The notes under the pieces were generated by a model. It saw only the letters and a program-made list of their open reading frames with translations. It was not told the origin of the DNA and made no database searches. DNA of 64,000 nt, taken from NCBI GenBank assembly GCA_028709805.1, contig JAQUTL010000002.1:81284-145283 (forward strand). Reading direction: 5' to 3'. Position numbers and translations under genes: made by a program. This document shows positions 52,291-61,106 of this stretch, piece after piece. The DNA is from Victivallaceae bacterium (lineage in GTDB: Bacteria > Verrucomicrobiota > Lentisphaeria > Victivallales > Victivallaceae). Position 1 is the stretch's first letter. Every line of letters begins with the position of its first letter.

Positions 52291-54507
52291 TCAGAGCAGT
52301 TCTCTGGTCCAGTTGAATCCGTCCGTGTTTTCGTCTGCCGGATAGCGGCGGTCTTCGACCCGTCCGGTTCCGGGCAGACGGTTCTGCGGCTTCACCTGGC
52401 AAACGGTGGTTATCCGGGTTATGCCGCCGCGTTCGGACACAGTGAATTCATTGCCGCGGCGGTCGCGCACTGAGCCGCTTGTTTTCACGGTTGCGCGGGT
52501 CTGGAGCAGTTCAACCGCTCCGGAGAGGTGCTGTTGAAGCGGCAGACACGATTTTGCCTGAAGTTTTTCCGCCTCGCTCCGTTCAAGTTCCGGCCACAGT
52601 TCGATTTGGGTGACGCCGTTGGCGCAAAGAAGTTCGACCGCCTGTGAGTTCATCGCCGGCAGCGGTGCGGCGGCGGTGACGGCGAGTCCGGGAATCCGGT
52701 TGAGCAGCTCAAGCGCGTAAAGTCCGGCGGCGCGGAACCGGACGATGCCGGCGGAGACGGCGGCGCGCACCGCGCGTTCAAGTTCGGGGAGCCGTGCTTC
52801 CGGGCAGAATTGCGGAAGCAGAAGTTCATCGACCGCCATGCCGGGGCGGTAAGCGGCGAGTTCAACGCAGTTGACTCCGGGCTCCGGCGCGTTGCCGATC
52901 ACCGTGTCGGACGGCGGCGCCGCGTTGCTCGCGGTCATTGCGGAGTATTGTTTGAAGAATCGGTAAAGCTGTCCGCCGTCGGCGGCAGCGTCCGGCGGCG
53001 GGTTTTCTTCGATGGAGCTGTAAAAAGCGCGTCTGGCCTCTTTCCGGATTGAGGCCGGAAAGAACAGGCTGCCGTTCACGGTTATTTTGGCCGATGAAAG
53101 TCCGAAGCGTTCGCTGCCGCTCTCCGAAAACAGTTTTTCCAGTTCGGCCGGTGTAACGCCGCATTTTTCCGCCGCCTCAAGGTTGAGCGGAAATTTCCAG
53201 TCGATCCCGTTTCCGGCCACTTCAAGTTCGGTGGCGGACAGCGTTATCGCGAGGTTGAGCAGGATTTTCTGTTTCGGCAGTGCGGCGGCGCGGGCGGACA
53301 GGTCGCGGCAGCATTCGCCGATCTTGCAGACCGGCGCGCCTTTTTTCGCCGCTCCGCCGGCGTCGGTGCGGACAAAGCACAGTTCGCCGGGGCGGGCGGC
53401 CGGGACCGGTCTGCCGTTCACCGTGAGTCCGGCGGCGGTCATGCCGGGGCCGTCTTCTTCAAAATCGGTCAGCAGTCGCAGGCGGTCGCCCTGATGAATG
53501 CGCCGGGTGAGGCGGACCGCGATGCCGTCGCGCAGCACTTTTTCCACAGTGCCGATCCGGTAGCCCCAGACGCCGGGCTGCGCCGGGTCGATCAGCCGTG
53601 CAAAGTCGCGTTTATACAGGAAGCCGGTGGAGGCGCGGCGGCCGGCGGTGCGTTCGAGAATCGCTGACGCCTCGGCCATCAGTTCCGGGGTGGCGTGTTC
53701 GGCGTCGATGACCATGCGGTAGGCGGCGACGGCGTTCTGCACATAGTCGGCTTTTTTCATTCGCCCCTCAATTTTCAGCGAGTCGATGCCGAGTTTTTTG
53801 AATTCCGGGACCAGCGCCAGCGTGTTGAGGTCGGCCGGTGAAAAAAGGTATCCCGCCGCGTCGCCGCCGGCGTAATAACGTCGGCAGGGCTGCTTGCATT
53901 TGCCGCGATTGCCGCTGGCTCCGCCGAGAAAAGAGGAGAACAGGCAGCCGCCGGAAAGTCCGCAGCAAAGTGCGCCGTGGGCGAAAATTTCAAGTTCGAG
54001 TCCGGTTTTGCCGCGGATTGCGGCGATCTCTTCAAGCGTGGTCTGGCGCTCAAGGATGACGCGGGTGACACCGAGGCGTTCCGCAAATCCGACGCCGGCG
54101 GAGTTGTGTATCCCCATTTGGGTAGAGGCGTGAACCGTCAATGCCGGGAAAAATTCCCGGATCATGCGCACTACTCCGAGGTCCTGAACGATGACCGCGT
54201 CCGGACGGAGGAAATTCAGTTCCGAGAGATATTCCGCCAGCTCCGGCAGTTCGCTTTCCTTGATAAGCGTGTTCAGCGCCACATGTACCTTGCGGCCGTT
54301 TTTGTGCGCGTAAGCCAGCAGCTGTGACAGCTGATCGAAGCCAAAATTTTCGGTTCGTTCGCGGGCGTTGAATTTTGACAGCCCGACATAGACCGCGTCC
54401 GCCCCCGCGTCGAACGCGGCCAGCGCGGTGCCGATTCCGCCGGCCGGCGCCAGAAGCTCGATTTTCCCGGCGCCTGCGTTCCGCGCCGTTGTCTTCCGGC
54501 CGTTCAC
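52291..54507 (-). CDS. U32-family protein, RlhA-like (with DUF3656-type domain)
   Basis: A 738-residue member of the U32 family. LLAPAGGIGTALAAFDAGADAVY opens the barrel, followed by HGALCCGLSGGCLFSSFLGG, GNRGKCKQPCRRYY (Fe-S/prephenate-binding Cys cluster) and DSLKIEGRMKKADYV. A long inserted domain and a C-terminal domain match the longer RlhA/YdcP-type proteins, which hydroxylate 23S rRNA C2501 in E. coli. I start at GTG 54507, which overlaps the LmbE stop by 4 bp (GTGA); the frame further upstream lies inside that gene in the wrong reading frame. Confidence 0.88.
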   Translation of the reverse strand: MNGRKTTARNAGAGKIELLAPAGGIGTALAAFDAGADAVYVGLSKFNARERTENFGFDQLSQLLAYAHKNGRKVHVALNTLIKESELPELAEYLSELNFLRPDAVIVQDLGVVRMIREFFPALTVHASTQMGIHNSAGVGFAERLGVTRVILERQTTLEEIAAIRGKTGLELEIFAHGALCCGLSGGCLFSSFLGGASGNRGKCKQPCRRYYAGGDAAGYLFSPADLNTLALVPEFKKLGIDSLKIEGRMKKADYVQNAVAAYRMVIDAEHATPELMAEASAILERTAGRRASTGFLYKRDFARLIDPAQPGVWGYRIGTVEKVLRDGIAVRLTRRIHQGDRLRLLTDFEEDGPGMTAAGLTVNGRPVPAARPGELCFVRTDAGGAAKKGAPVCKIGECCRDLSARAAALPKQKILLNLAITLSATELEVAGNGIDWKFPLNLEAAEKCGVTPAELEKLFSESGSERFGLSSAKITVNGSLFFPASIRKEARRAFYSSIEENPPPDAAADGGQLYRFFKQYSAMTASNAAPPSDTVIGNAPEPGVNCVELAAYRPGMAVDELLLPQFCPEARLPELERAVRAAVSAGIVRFRAAGLYALELLNRIPGLAVTAAAPLPAMNSQAVELLCANGVTQIELWPELERSEAEKLQAKSCLPLQQHLSGAVELLQTRATVKTSGSVRDRRGNEFTVSERGGITRITTVCQVKPQNRLPGTGRVEDRRYPADENTDGFNWTRELL

Positions 54508-55334
54508 CTGACGCAAGGCAGCGCCAGAAGTTCGCGGAGTTGCGCCGAGGCCTTGCCGCCGCGCACCGGCATCAGCGCAAAAAATTCGGCGTATTGCGCG
54601 TGCCTGCCGGCGTCTCCGTAGTAGGTGGAAAGGAATTCGCGGTAGCGGTCGGCGCGGGCTTTGTCGCGTGACAGCCAGCCGCGGCGGATGTGGTCGAGCT
54701 TTTCCGCTGCGGTCATTTTCGCGGCGTCGAAATCGCGCATTCCGCGACTGTACGGAAGCCACTCGAAAAACTGCGAGGTCTGGCAAGCCAGCATTCCGGC
54801 TTTCTCGTCCGCCGCCTCGTCGATAATCACCGCGGCTTCCGGTGTGAACGGCGTCGGCTCGGTAAAGTCGTCGCACACATAGCCGAACAGCGGCGAACAC
54901 CCCTCCGGAATCGGCGCGTCCGGTACGCAGAGCGGCACGCCGACCATGGCGGAGGCGTCCTCCATGAGCTGGCCGACGGCGCGGTGGTCCGGGTGATAGT
55001 CGCAGGTGCGGTGGCAGAGCACCAGGTCGGGATTGAATTTGCGGATGATCCGGATAAGTTCTGCGCGGTTTTCGAGCGACGGGGTCAGCCAGCCGTCGTT
55101 ATGATCGAGCACCTGATATTCGAAGAGTCCGGCTTTGGCCGCAGCCTCGGCGGTTTCGCGTTTCCGCCGGGCGGCCAGCGCGTCCGAGGTCATCGACTGG
55201 TGTCCGGCGTTGCCGTTGGTGAATGACACAAATTTTACGCTGTTTCCGGCTTTTCCGTGCAAAATTGCGCTGCCGCCGAACAAAAGATCGCAATCATCGG
55301 GATGCGCGCCGAGAATCAGAAAACGATGTCCCAT
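54504..55334 (-). CDS. PIG-L/LmbE-family deacetylase
   Basis: A 276-residue zinc deacetylase of the LmbE family, which removes acetyl groups from N-acetylglucosamine-type sugars. Motifs: LGAHPDDCDL (zinc ligands His, Asp), GNAGHQSM, and YHPDHRAVG. ATG 55334 has GGAGG five bases upstream; an earlier ATG at 55346 is part of that same sequence. It is translationally coupled to the U32 gene. Confidence 0.92.
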   Translation of the reverse strand: MGHRFLILGAHPDDCDLLFGGSAILHGKAGNSVKFVSFTNGNAGHQSMTSDALAARRKRETAEAAAKAGLFEYQVLDHNDGWLTPSLENRAELIRIIRKFNPDLVLCHRTCDYHPDHRAVGQLMEDASAMVGVPLCVPDAPIPEGCSPLFGYVCDDFTEPTPFTPEAAVIIDEAADEKAGMLACQTSQFFEWLPYSRGMRDFDAAKMTAAEKLDHIRRGWLSRDKARADRYREFLSTYYGDAGRHAQYAEFFALMPVRGGKASAQLRELLALPCVR

Positions 55335-55356
55335 CTTTTCCTCCATAATTTTTCTT

Positions 55357-55384
55357 AATATAGACTATTTTAACATAAATTCAA
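55357..55384 (-). promoter_or_regulatory. Promoter of the LmbE-U32 operon
   Basis: Minus strand TTGAAT (55379-55384), 16 bp, TATATT (55357-55362), about 23 bp before ATG 55334. Confidence 0.55.
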
Positions 55385-55393
55385 GTCGGTGAT

Positions 55394-55421
55394 TTGATTT
55401 TACGACTAAACGGTGTATTGT
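55394..55421 (+). promoter_or_regulatory. Promoter of efp-epmA
   Basis: TTGATT (55394-55399), 16 bp, TATTGT (55416-55421), about 38 bp before efp. Confidence 0.5.
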
Positions 55422-55458
55422 AAAAAACAACTTTTCTATACAAATAACGGAGATTTAT

Positions 55459-56025
55459 ATGTACAGTGCTTCCGATTTACGCAAGGGTCTTAAGATTGAG
55501 ATTGACGGTGCGCCGTGGATCATTACCGAGTTCGAGTTCTGCAAGCCCGGCAAAGGCACCGCGCTCTATCGCTGCCGCATGAAGAACATGATTACCGGCA
55601 TCGGCATGGAAAAAACCTACCGCCCCACCGATAAAATCGACAAGCCGGATCTTGACGAACTCGATACTTTTTACAGCTATTTCGACGGGCACAACTATGT
55701 GTTCAGCAACGCCGAAACTTACGAGGAGCTGCACGTGTCAGCCGATTTCCTCGGCCGCAACACCTATTTCCTGATGGAGAACGATCCCTGCCATTTTGTC
55801 ATGTACAACAATGAGCCGATCGAAATCACGCTGCCCACCTTCATCGTCAAAACCATCACCGAGACCGAGCCGGGCGCCCGCGGCGACACCGCCACCAACG
55901 TTCTGAAACCGGCCAAGGTGGACAACGGATACGAAATTCAGGTTCCGCTGTTCATCAATATCGGCGACGTGGTGAAGATCGACACCCGCACCGGCGAATA
56001 CGCCGAGCGCGTCAGCAAGGCGTAG
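55459..56025 (+). CDS. efp: Elongation factor P
   Basis: A 188-residue EF-P, which relieves ribosome stalling at polyproline. The tip loop CKPGKGTAL carries Lys32, the residue modified with beta-lysine in E. coli (Lys34 there). Domains II and III end with the family signature GDVVKIDTRTGEYAERV. The following gene, epmA, is the cognate ligase. Confidence 0.97.
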   Translation: MYSASDLRKGLKIEIDGAPWIITEFEFCKPGKGTALYRCRMKNMITGIGMEKTYRPTDKIDKPDLDELDTFYSYFDGHNYVFSNAETYEELHVSADFLGRNTYFLMENDPCHFVMYNNEPIEITLPTFIVKTITETEPGARGDTATNVLKPAKVDNGYEIQVPLFINIGDVVKIDTRTGEYAERVSKA

Positions 56026-56068
56026 TCTTCTTTCGCGTGTTCTCGCGGCAGGGAGAGTGAATCGCGCA

Positions 56069-56974
56069 ATGCATTATTCTTCGCTTGAAAGGCTCGCGGC
56101 CCGCCGGCCGTTTTTTGAAAAACGCGCGGCGCTGGCGGCGAGCCTTCGCCGTTTTTTCGCGGCGGAACATTTTCTTGAAGTGACCACGCCGTCGCTCATT
56201 GCGGCTCCGGCTCAGGAGGAGTATATCGAGACGGTGGCGGCGGCCGACGGTTTTCTGCGTCCCAGCCCTGAAATGGAGATGAAGATACTGCTTGCCGCCG
56301 GATACGACCGGATCTATGAACTCGGACCGTGCTGGCGGGTGGATGAATTCGGGCGGCGTCACCGGCGCGAATTCACCATGCTTGAATATTACGCCGCCGG
56401 ATTTGACTATCGGGAGCTTTTCCGGTTCACCGCGGCGATGTTCGCCGCCGTCGCGCGCGAGCTTGGCGGTTCGGAGATTGTCCGTTATCGCGGAGCGGAG
56501 ATCGACCTGTCGATAGAGTCCGCCGAGGTGATAACGGTGGACGAGGCGTTCCGCAGATATGCCGGATGCTCAAGCGGCGAGGGGGATTTTGACGAACTGA
56601 TGGTGACCAGAATCGAGCCGAAGCTCGGTCGCGGTCATCTGACCTGCCTGACCGACTATCCGGCCGACCGCGCCGCGCTTGCGCGCCGCAAATCCGGCGA
56701 TCCGTCTGTGGCGGAGCGCTGGGAGCTTTATATCGGCGGCATGGAGTTGGCCAACGCGTTTTCCGAATTGACCGACGAAGCGGAGCAGCGGCGGCGTTTC
56801 ACCGAAGCCGCCGCGGTGCGCGCCGCCGGCGGACTGCAAAGCTATCCGGAGGCCGGGGACTTTTTTGCCGCGCTGCATTCCGGTCTTCCCGAGTCGGCCG
56901 GGTGCGCGGTGGGATTTGACCGTCTGGCAATGGTCTTCTGCGATGTGGATGACATTGCCGACGTGCAGATGTAA
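56069..56974 (+). CDS. epmA: EF-P lysine ligase EpmA
   Basis: About 301 residues of a class II lysyl-tRNA-synthetase core without the anticodon-binding domain, as in EpmA (GenX/PoxA), which attaches beta-lysine to EF-P. Motif 2 appears as ELGPCWRVDEFGRRHRREFTMLEYY and motif 3 as AVGFDRLAM at the end; MELANAFSELTD is also conserved. It lies 43 bp after efp. EpmB, which makes the beta-lysine, is not in the window. Start could be GTG 56057. Confidence 0.95.
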   Translation: MHYSSLERLAARRPFFEKRAALAASLRRFFAAEHFLEVTTPSLIAAPAQEEYIETVAAADGFLRPSPEMEMKILLAAGYDRIYELGPCWRVDEFGRRHRREFTMLEYYAAGFDYRELFRFTAAMFAAVARELGGSEIVRYRGAEIDLSIESAEVITVDEAFRRYAGCSSGEGDFDELMVTRIEPKLGRGHLTCLTDYPADRAALARRKSGDPSVAERWELYIGGMELANAFSELTDEAEQRRRFTEAAAVRAAGGLQSYPEAGDFFAALHSGLPESAGCAVGFDRLAMVFCDVDDIADVQM

Positions 56975-57004
56975 ATAAAATATACCGGACAACTGATTTT
57001 TAGC

Positions 57005-57034
57005 GCGGACACCGGCGTCATTGCCGGCGTCCGC
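57005..57034. terminator. Hairpin between convergent epmA and enolase genes
   Basis: GCGGACaCCGGC (57005-57016) pairs with GCCGGcGTCCGC (57023-57034); the stem is complete with one G-U on the minus strand. A good U-run is lacking, so termination may be partial. Confidence 0.45.
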
Positions 57035-57041
57035 GATTCTG

Positions 57042-58334
<1,293 letters not shown>

Positions 58335-58366
58335 TCACGTTGCGGCAAAATTCTCCCTCTTCAACT

Positions 58367-58394
58367 ATTATAGCACGGCTTGTAAAAAATGCAA
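58367..58394 (-). promoter_or_regulatory. Promoter of eno
   Basis: Minus strand TTGCAT (58389-58394), 16 bp, perfect TATAAT (58367-58372), about 50 bp before the start. Confidence 0.6.
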
Positions 58395-58407
58395 AAACGG
58401 ATATTTT
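58380..58407 (+). promoter_or_regulatory. Promoter of udk
   Basis: TTGTAA (58380-58385), 16 bp, TATTTT (58402-58407), divergent from and overlapping the eno promoter. Confidence 0.5.
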
Positions 58408-58431
58408 ATAAAAAACGAAAGTATTATTTTT

Positions 58432-59043
58432 ATGCGAAAGCTGATATTGATTGCCGGCGGGTCCGGTTCGGGAAAAACATGGTTTTGCGAACGTCTCCGC
58501 AACGCGATTCCGCGTTTGGAGGTGCTTGAGACCGACGATTATTATTTTGACTGCGGCGGACTTTCCGCCGCGGAATTGGCGGCTTATGATTTTGACCTCC
58601 CGTCGGCGATCGACTTTGCCGGGTTGAGGCGCGATGTCAAGCTGCTGCTGTCCGGCCGTCCGGTTCCGCGCCGGGTCTATGATTTTGCCGGGCATCGGGC
58701 CGGGGTTGAGGGGATGCGCGAACCTGACTTTGAGGTGCTGGCGGTGGCCGGACTGTTTGCGTTGACCGACGAAACGTTGCGCGGACTCGCGGCATTGACC
58801 GTTTTTGTCGATGCGCCGGACGAGCTGCGTCTTTCCCGGCGGCTGGAACGCGATCTGGCCGAACGCGGCCGGACCGTGGAGGATATCCGTCGTCAATATT
58901 GTTCGCAGGTTCGCCCGATGTATGAAAAATATGTTGCGCCGTCCGCGTCGTTTGCCGATATGGTGGTGCGCAATGACGGGACAAGCGATCCGTCCGCCGC
59001 GGTGGACGCGGTGCGACGTGTCATCTTGCAGACTGAAAATTGA
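58432..59043 (+). CDS. udk: Uridine kinase
   Basis: A 203-residue P-loop kinase of the uridine kinase family (pyrimidine salvage). IAGGSGSGKTWF is the Walker A motif (residues 7-18), DDYYFDC is the substrate Asp loop, and VFVDAPDELRLSRRLERDLAERG the lid, with RRQYCSQVRPMYEKYV typical of Udk. Overlaps the end of the convergent methylase gene by 23 bp. Confidence 0.92.
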   Translation: MRKLILIAGGSGSGKTWFCERLRNAIPRLEVLETDDYYFDCGGLSAAELAAYDFDLPSAIDFAGLRRDVKLLLSGRPVPRRVYDFAGHRAGVEGMREPDFEVLAVAGLFALTDETLRGLAALTVFVDAPDELRLSRRLERDLAERGRTVEDIRRQYCSQVRPMYEKYVAPSASFADMVVRNDGTSDPSAAVDAVRRVILQTEN

Positions 59044-60736
59044 CGACGCGTTCGTGTTCGTCTCCGGTCAAATTGAACAGACCTGATATGCGGCGGTCGA
59101 GTTCCGTGTCCAGCGCCTGATCCGCCGGATTCAGAAGCAGTGCCGCCGCCGTTTTGTCCAGATAGTCCGCCGTCTCCGCGTCGATTTCCGGAATCGGCAG
59201 GCGGAGCAGATCGCTTTTAAGTATTTTGACTCCGCCGGATTTTTGACGGTGGAAATAATTGAGAACACTTGAATTCAGCAGCGCCATGACCGCCTTCACC
59301 GTCACCCCCGGAACATGCGGAATCAGAATGTTGGCGCTGTTCAGGCTGAGGCGCCGCCGGTCGTCATAGGCGAAAACCAGTTTGGACGATATGAATTTAT
59401 ACAGCAGTTTTTCTTCGGCGCGGTAGATATTCTCCGGCGCCGCCTGCTGGAAACGGCCGCGGTCGAGAACAACATATTTCCGCGGCGTAAGAACCGCATA
59501 ACGGCGTATATCCTTTCCGGTGACGATCTCCTCCGCGCCGGCAGCCGGCGCGTCGAGCAGCCGGCTCCGGTTGTCGCCGGTAACAATGCCGATACCCCAA
59601 TCCGAACCGTTCAGCGTCCGGTGCGGCGTCGCGGCGATTTTGTCCAGCAGCGCTTCGTCGGCGGCGGAGAGGGAGCGGATGGTGAAGTCGGCGCGGCGCA
59701 GACAGGCGGCGGTTTTGACAAGATTTTCTTCCGCCCCGGACACGCACAAAAACGATTCAGCCGGCTTGGACTTCGCGGCCAGAATCCCCGCACAGGCGGT
59801 CAACACCCCGCTGAAGGATCGCGGATAAGCGGACACCGTAATCAATTTTGCACGGCAAAGCAAAAATCGGCGCAGTTCCCGGTGCGAACGGACATTCAGC
59901 GCCGACTCTGGAAGCAGAAAATTCAATCTGCCGTCCGGAGTCAAACAGTCGAACGTCCGGCGCAGAAAAACCGTGAAAGTTTCGTTGGCGCCGCGTTTTG
60001 AATTCGCCGGAGATTCGCCGCCCCACGGCGGATTCGCCGCAGCGCAGTCGAACGCATCTGGAAACCCGGCGGGCAGGTCGCCGGTCAGAAAGTCGGCAAC
60101 GTGAATGTTCGGCGTGAAGTCGCGGTCAGAAAATTTCAGCAGCAGATTGGTTTGAGCGATCAGAACAGCCGACGGATCGGCGTCAATGCCGAACAGCCGT
60201 TCCGGAGTGGCGTTCGGAACCGAAAGCAGAAAGGCGCCGGAGCCGCAGCAGGGGTCGAAGACGGTTTCTCCGGCGCATGGCGCAAGCCGTTTCATCATGT
60301 CGTCGACAATGATTCGCGGCGTGTAATAGCTGCCGTTCCGGATTTTTTCACCTTCGGTGCGGAGCGCCTGATACAATAGTCCGGCCGGATCGTCCTCGTT
60401 TTCCGGCAGTGGCGCGGAATAAAGTTCCGGGACGACCGAGCCGCCAAAATCCGACAGAATTTTTATGGAACGCTTAGTTTTTTCCAGTCCACCCAACTCC
60501 AGCAGACGGACGCAAACTGTAAATACCGCATTGCTCAAACTTGCTCCAGACTTCCAAAAAGCTGTGGAAAATTCCTTTATCGTCTGGACGTTCTCCGGAC
60601 GGCGGCAGCACTCCAGCGGGATCAGCGAACGCGCCGACCGGCTTTTATTGGCGCGGGAACACAATTTGCCGGCCGTGTCGTTGAGGTTAAGCCGCCGCCA
60701 GTTCCGTTCCGTTGATTCCGATATTTTGTATCTCAT
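59021..60736 (-). CDS. Orphan N6-adenine DNA methyltransferase
   Basis: A 571-residue adenine-specific methyltransferase. Residues 1-60 look like a Lys/Arg-rich DNA-contact region; the SAM motif is FDPCCGSGAFLL (motif I) and the catalytic motif NPPWGG (motif IV). From about 380 on, a TaqI-type specificity domain (IVTGKDIRRYAVL, then LFFxYDDRRR and LNSSVLNYFHRQKSGGVKILKSDLLRLPIP) would read the target. No restriction enzyme, specificity subunit or BREX gene adjoins, so it may be a stand-alone epigenetic regulator or an antirestriction enzyme. Confidence 0.9.
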   Translation of the reverse strand: MRYKISESTERNWRRLNLNDTAGKLCSRANKSRSARSLIPLECCRRPENVQTIKEFSTAFWKSGASLSNAVFTVCVRLLELGGLEKTKRSIKILSDFGGSVVPELYSAPLPENEDDPAGLLYQALRTEGEKIRNGSYYTPRIIVDDMMKRLAPCAGETVFDPCCGSGAFLLSVPNATPERLFGIDADPSAVLIAQTNLLLKFSDRDFTPNIHVADFLTGDLPAGFPDAFDCAAANPPWGGESPANSKRGANETFTVFLRRTFDCLTPDGRLNFLLPESALNVRSHRELRRFLLCRAKLITVSAYPRSFSGVLTACAGILAAKSKPAESFLCVSGAEENLVKTAACLRRADFTIRSLSAADEALLDKIAATPHRTLNGSDWGIGIVTGDNRSRLLDAPAAGAEEIVTGKDIRRYAVLTPRKYVVLDRGRFQQAAPENIYRAEEKLLYKFISSKLVFAYDDRRRLSLNSANILIPHVPGVTVKAVMALLNSSVLNYFHRQKSGGVKILKSDLLRLPIPEIDAETADYLDKTAAALLLNPADQALDTELDRRISGLFNLTGDEHERVVNFQSAR

Positions 60737-60760
60737 TTGTCCGTTGTAAATATTTGGTTT

Positions 60761-60789
60761 AATATAACCGGAAAGTACTGATTATGCAA
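60761..60789 (-). promoter_or_regulatory. Promoter of the methyltransferase
   Basis: Minus strand TTGCAT (60784-60789), 17 bp, TATATT (60761-60766), about 25 bp before ATG 60736. Confidence 0.5.
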
Positions 60790-60849
60790 ATCATCCGGCG
60801 GAAAAAGCGCAACGCAGAATTAATCATCAGCTTAATCGGCTGTTTTGAA

Positions 60850-60912
60850 GAAACCGGAGCCGTGGAGGTGATTAATATACGACGGTTATGCCTGACCAGC
60901 AGCTCCGGTTTC
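60850..60912. repeat. 11-bp perfect inverted repeat in the methylase-kinase gap
   Basis: GAAACCGGAGC (60850-60860) and GCTCCGGTTTC (60902-60912) are exact complements around a 41-nt loop, in an otherwise gene-free interval (60737-61106). Neither side has a U-run. I see nothing else in this interval beyond the methylase promoter. Confidence 0.5.
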
Positions 60913-61106
60913 TAAAAACAATATATAATTTATAAAATAATTAATTACTTGAATTATAGCGCCGTTTTGCGATAGGTCAAGTTTAAATGATTGATTTTTC
61001 TTTTTATTAATTGCCGGCAACTGGCAGTGTGGCATGTCGCCGCCGTCATTGCTTTGACGATTGTCCTCATTAAAGTGTTGCCGCCGTTGTGGTGTGGGGA
61101 CTGGTT

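Noticed and set aside
54508..54900. N-terminal extension of the U32 protein by 131 residues
   Set aside because: The extension is the LmbE gene in another frame; the true U32 barrel begins just after GTG 54507.
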